A stretch of 13,573 nt of DNA from the NCBI GenBank assembly GCA_023415075.1, contig JAEZLU010000295.1:1-13573 (forward strand), given 5' to 3'. The stretch comes from Bacillota bacterium (GTDB lineage Bacteria; Bacillota; Negativicutes; Sporomusales; UBA7701). Under the pieces are notes generated by a model that was given only the letters and a program-made list of their open reading frames with translations, was not told where the DNA came from and did not search any database. Below are positions 13,441-13,573 of this stretch, piece after piece. How positions within the stretch are numbered: position 1 is the first letter of the stretch; every line of letters starts with the position of its first letter. The translations under genes were made by a program, and so were the position numbers.

Positions 13441-13573
13441 GCCGGCACCTCCGGCAGATCGCCCGGCTCGATGATCATCAGTTCCTCCCTGGTCAGGCTG
13501 CTTTTGGCCACCAGTCTGACGGCCTGGCGGCGCAGGGCTTTCTCAATGATGTTGCGCACCGTGCGGGCGTTGC
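13437..13573 (-). CDS. spoVK: SpoVK-like AAA+ ATPase, last 44 residues only, cut by window edge
   Basis: The frame enters from the right edge and reads NARTVRNIIEKALRRQAVRL ... LTREELMIIEPGDLPEVPA before TGA. The NARxVRNxxEKAxxRQAxRL block is the C-terminal sensor-2 helix of the CbxX/CfqX/SpoVK AAA+ ATPases, and the short acidic tail after 'L-T-x-E-E-L-M' also fits SpoVK. SpoVK is needed for late spore maturation in B. subtilis, and there its gene lies directly before hflX and ynbB, as (with three extra genes) here. The stop overlaps the GTPase ATG. The catalytic part is outside the window. Confidence 0.8.
   Translation of the reverse strand, partial: NARTVRNIIEKALRRQAVRLVAKSSLTREELMIIEPGDLPEVPA

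Overview
The window looks like chromosomal core sequence of a spore-forming Firmicute. Three things point there: a SAM-I (S-box) riboswitch, a divergent lexA/yneA pair with Bacillus-type SOS boxes, and a spoVK-hflX-ynbB gene order like that of Bacillus subtilis. The fairly GC-rich composition and the gene types would suit a Negativicutes/Sporomusaceae-like bacterium, but that assignment is inference. No mobile element, CRISPR array, rRNA or tRNA is visible. Every gene except lexA is on the minus strand.

Layout from left to right. (1) 1-2177: a methionine/sulfur operon read leftwards. A sigma-A promoter drives a SAM-I riboswitch with a terminator, then a class I/II aminotransferase, then metY (cut by the window edge). 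A 19-nt copy of the 5' end of the S-box leader lies between the two genes. (2) 2241-3716: an orphan membrane histidine kinase with no adjacent response regulator. Its 219-bp upstream region holds a 22-bp near-palindrome and a hairpin. (3) 3884-5063: the SOS module. yneA (LysM cell-division inhibitor) and lexA diverge from a 180-195 bp region with two promoters and three LexA-box-like sites. (4) 5065-8801: a probable envelope operon, in transcription order a three-helix membrane protein with a long acidic linker and helical C-terminus, a double PRC-barrel protein, and a VanW/G5 protein. (5) 8916-13573: a tightly overlapping operon, in transcription order spoVK (only its last 44 codons), a small P-loop GTPase, a short UbiA-like membrane protein with two copies of an LFDDxLDxxxD motif, a small basic one-helix protein with a CxxC, a long HflX whose N-terminal extension carries a JAMM-like motif, and ynbB.

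The most unusual parts are region 5, where three little-known genes sit between spoVK and hflX and HflX has a putative metal-binding JAMM signature, and the S-box fragment in the metY operon. Start codons were chosen from ribosome binding sites; several are TTG or GTG.
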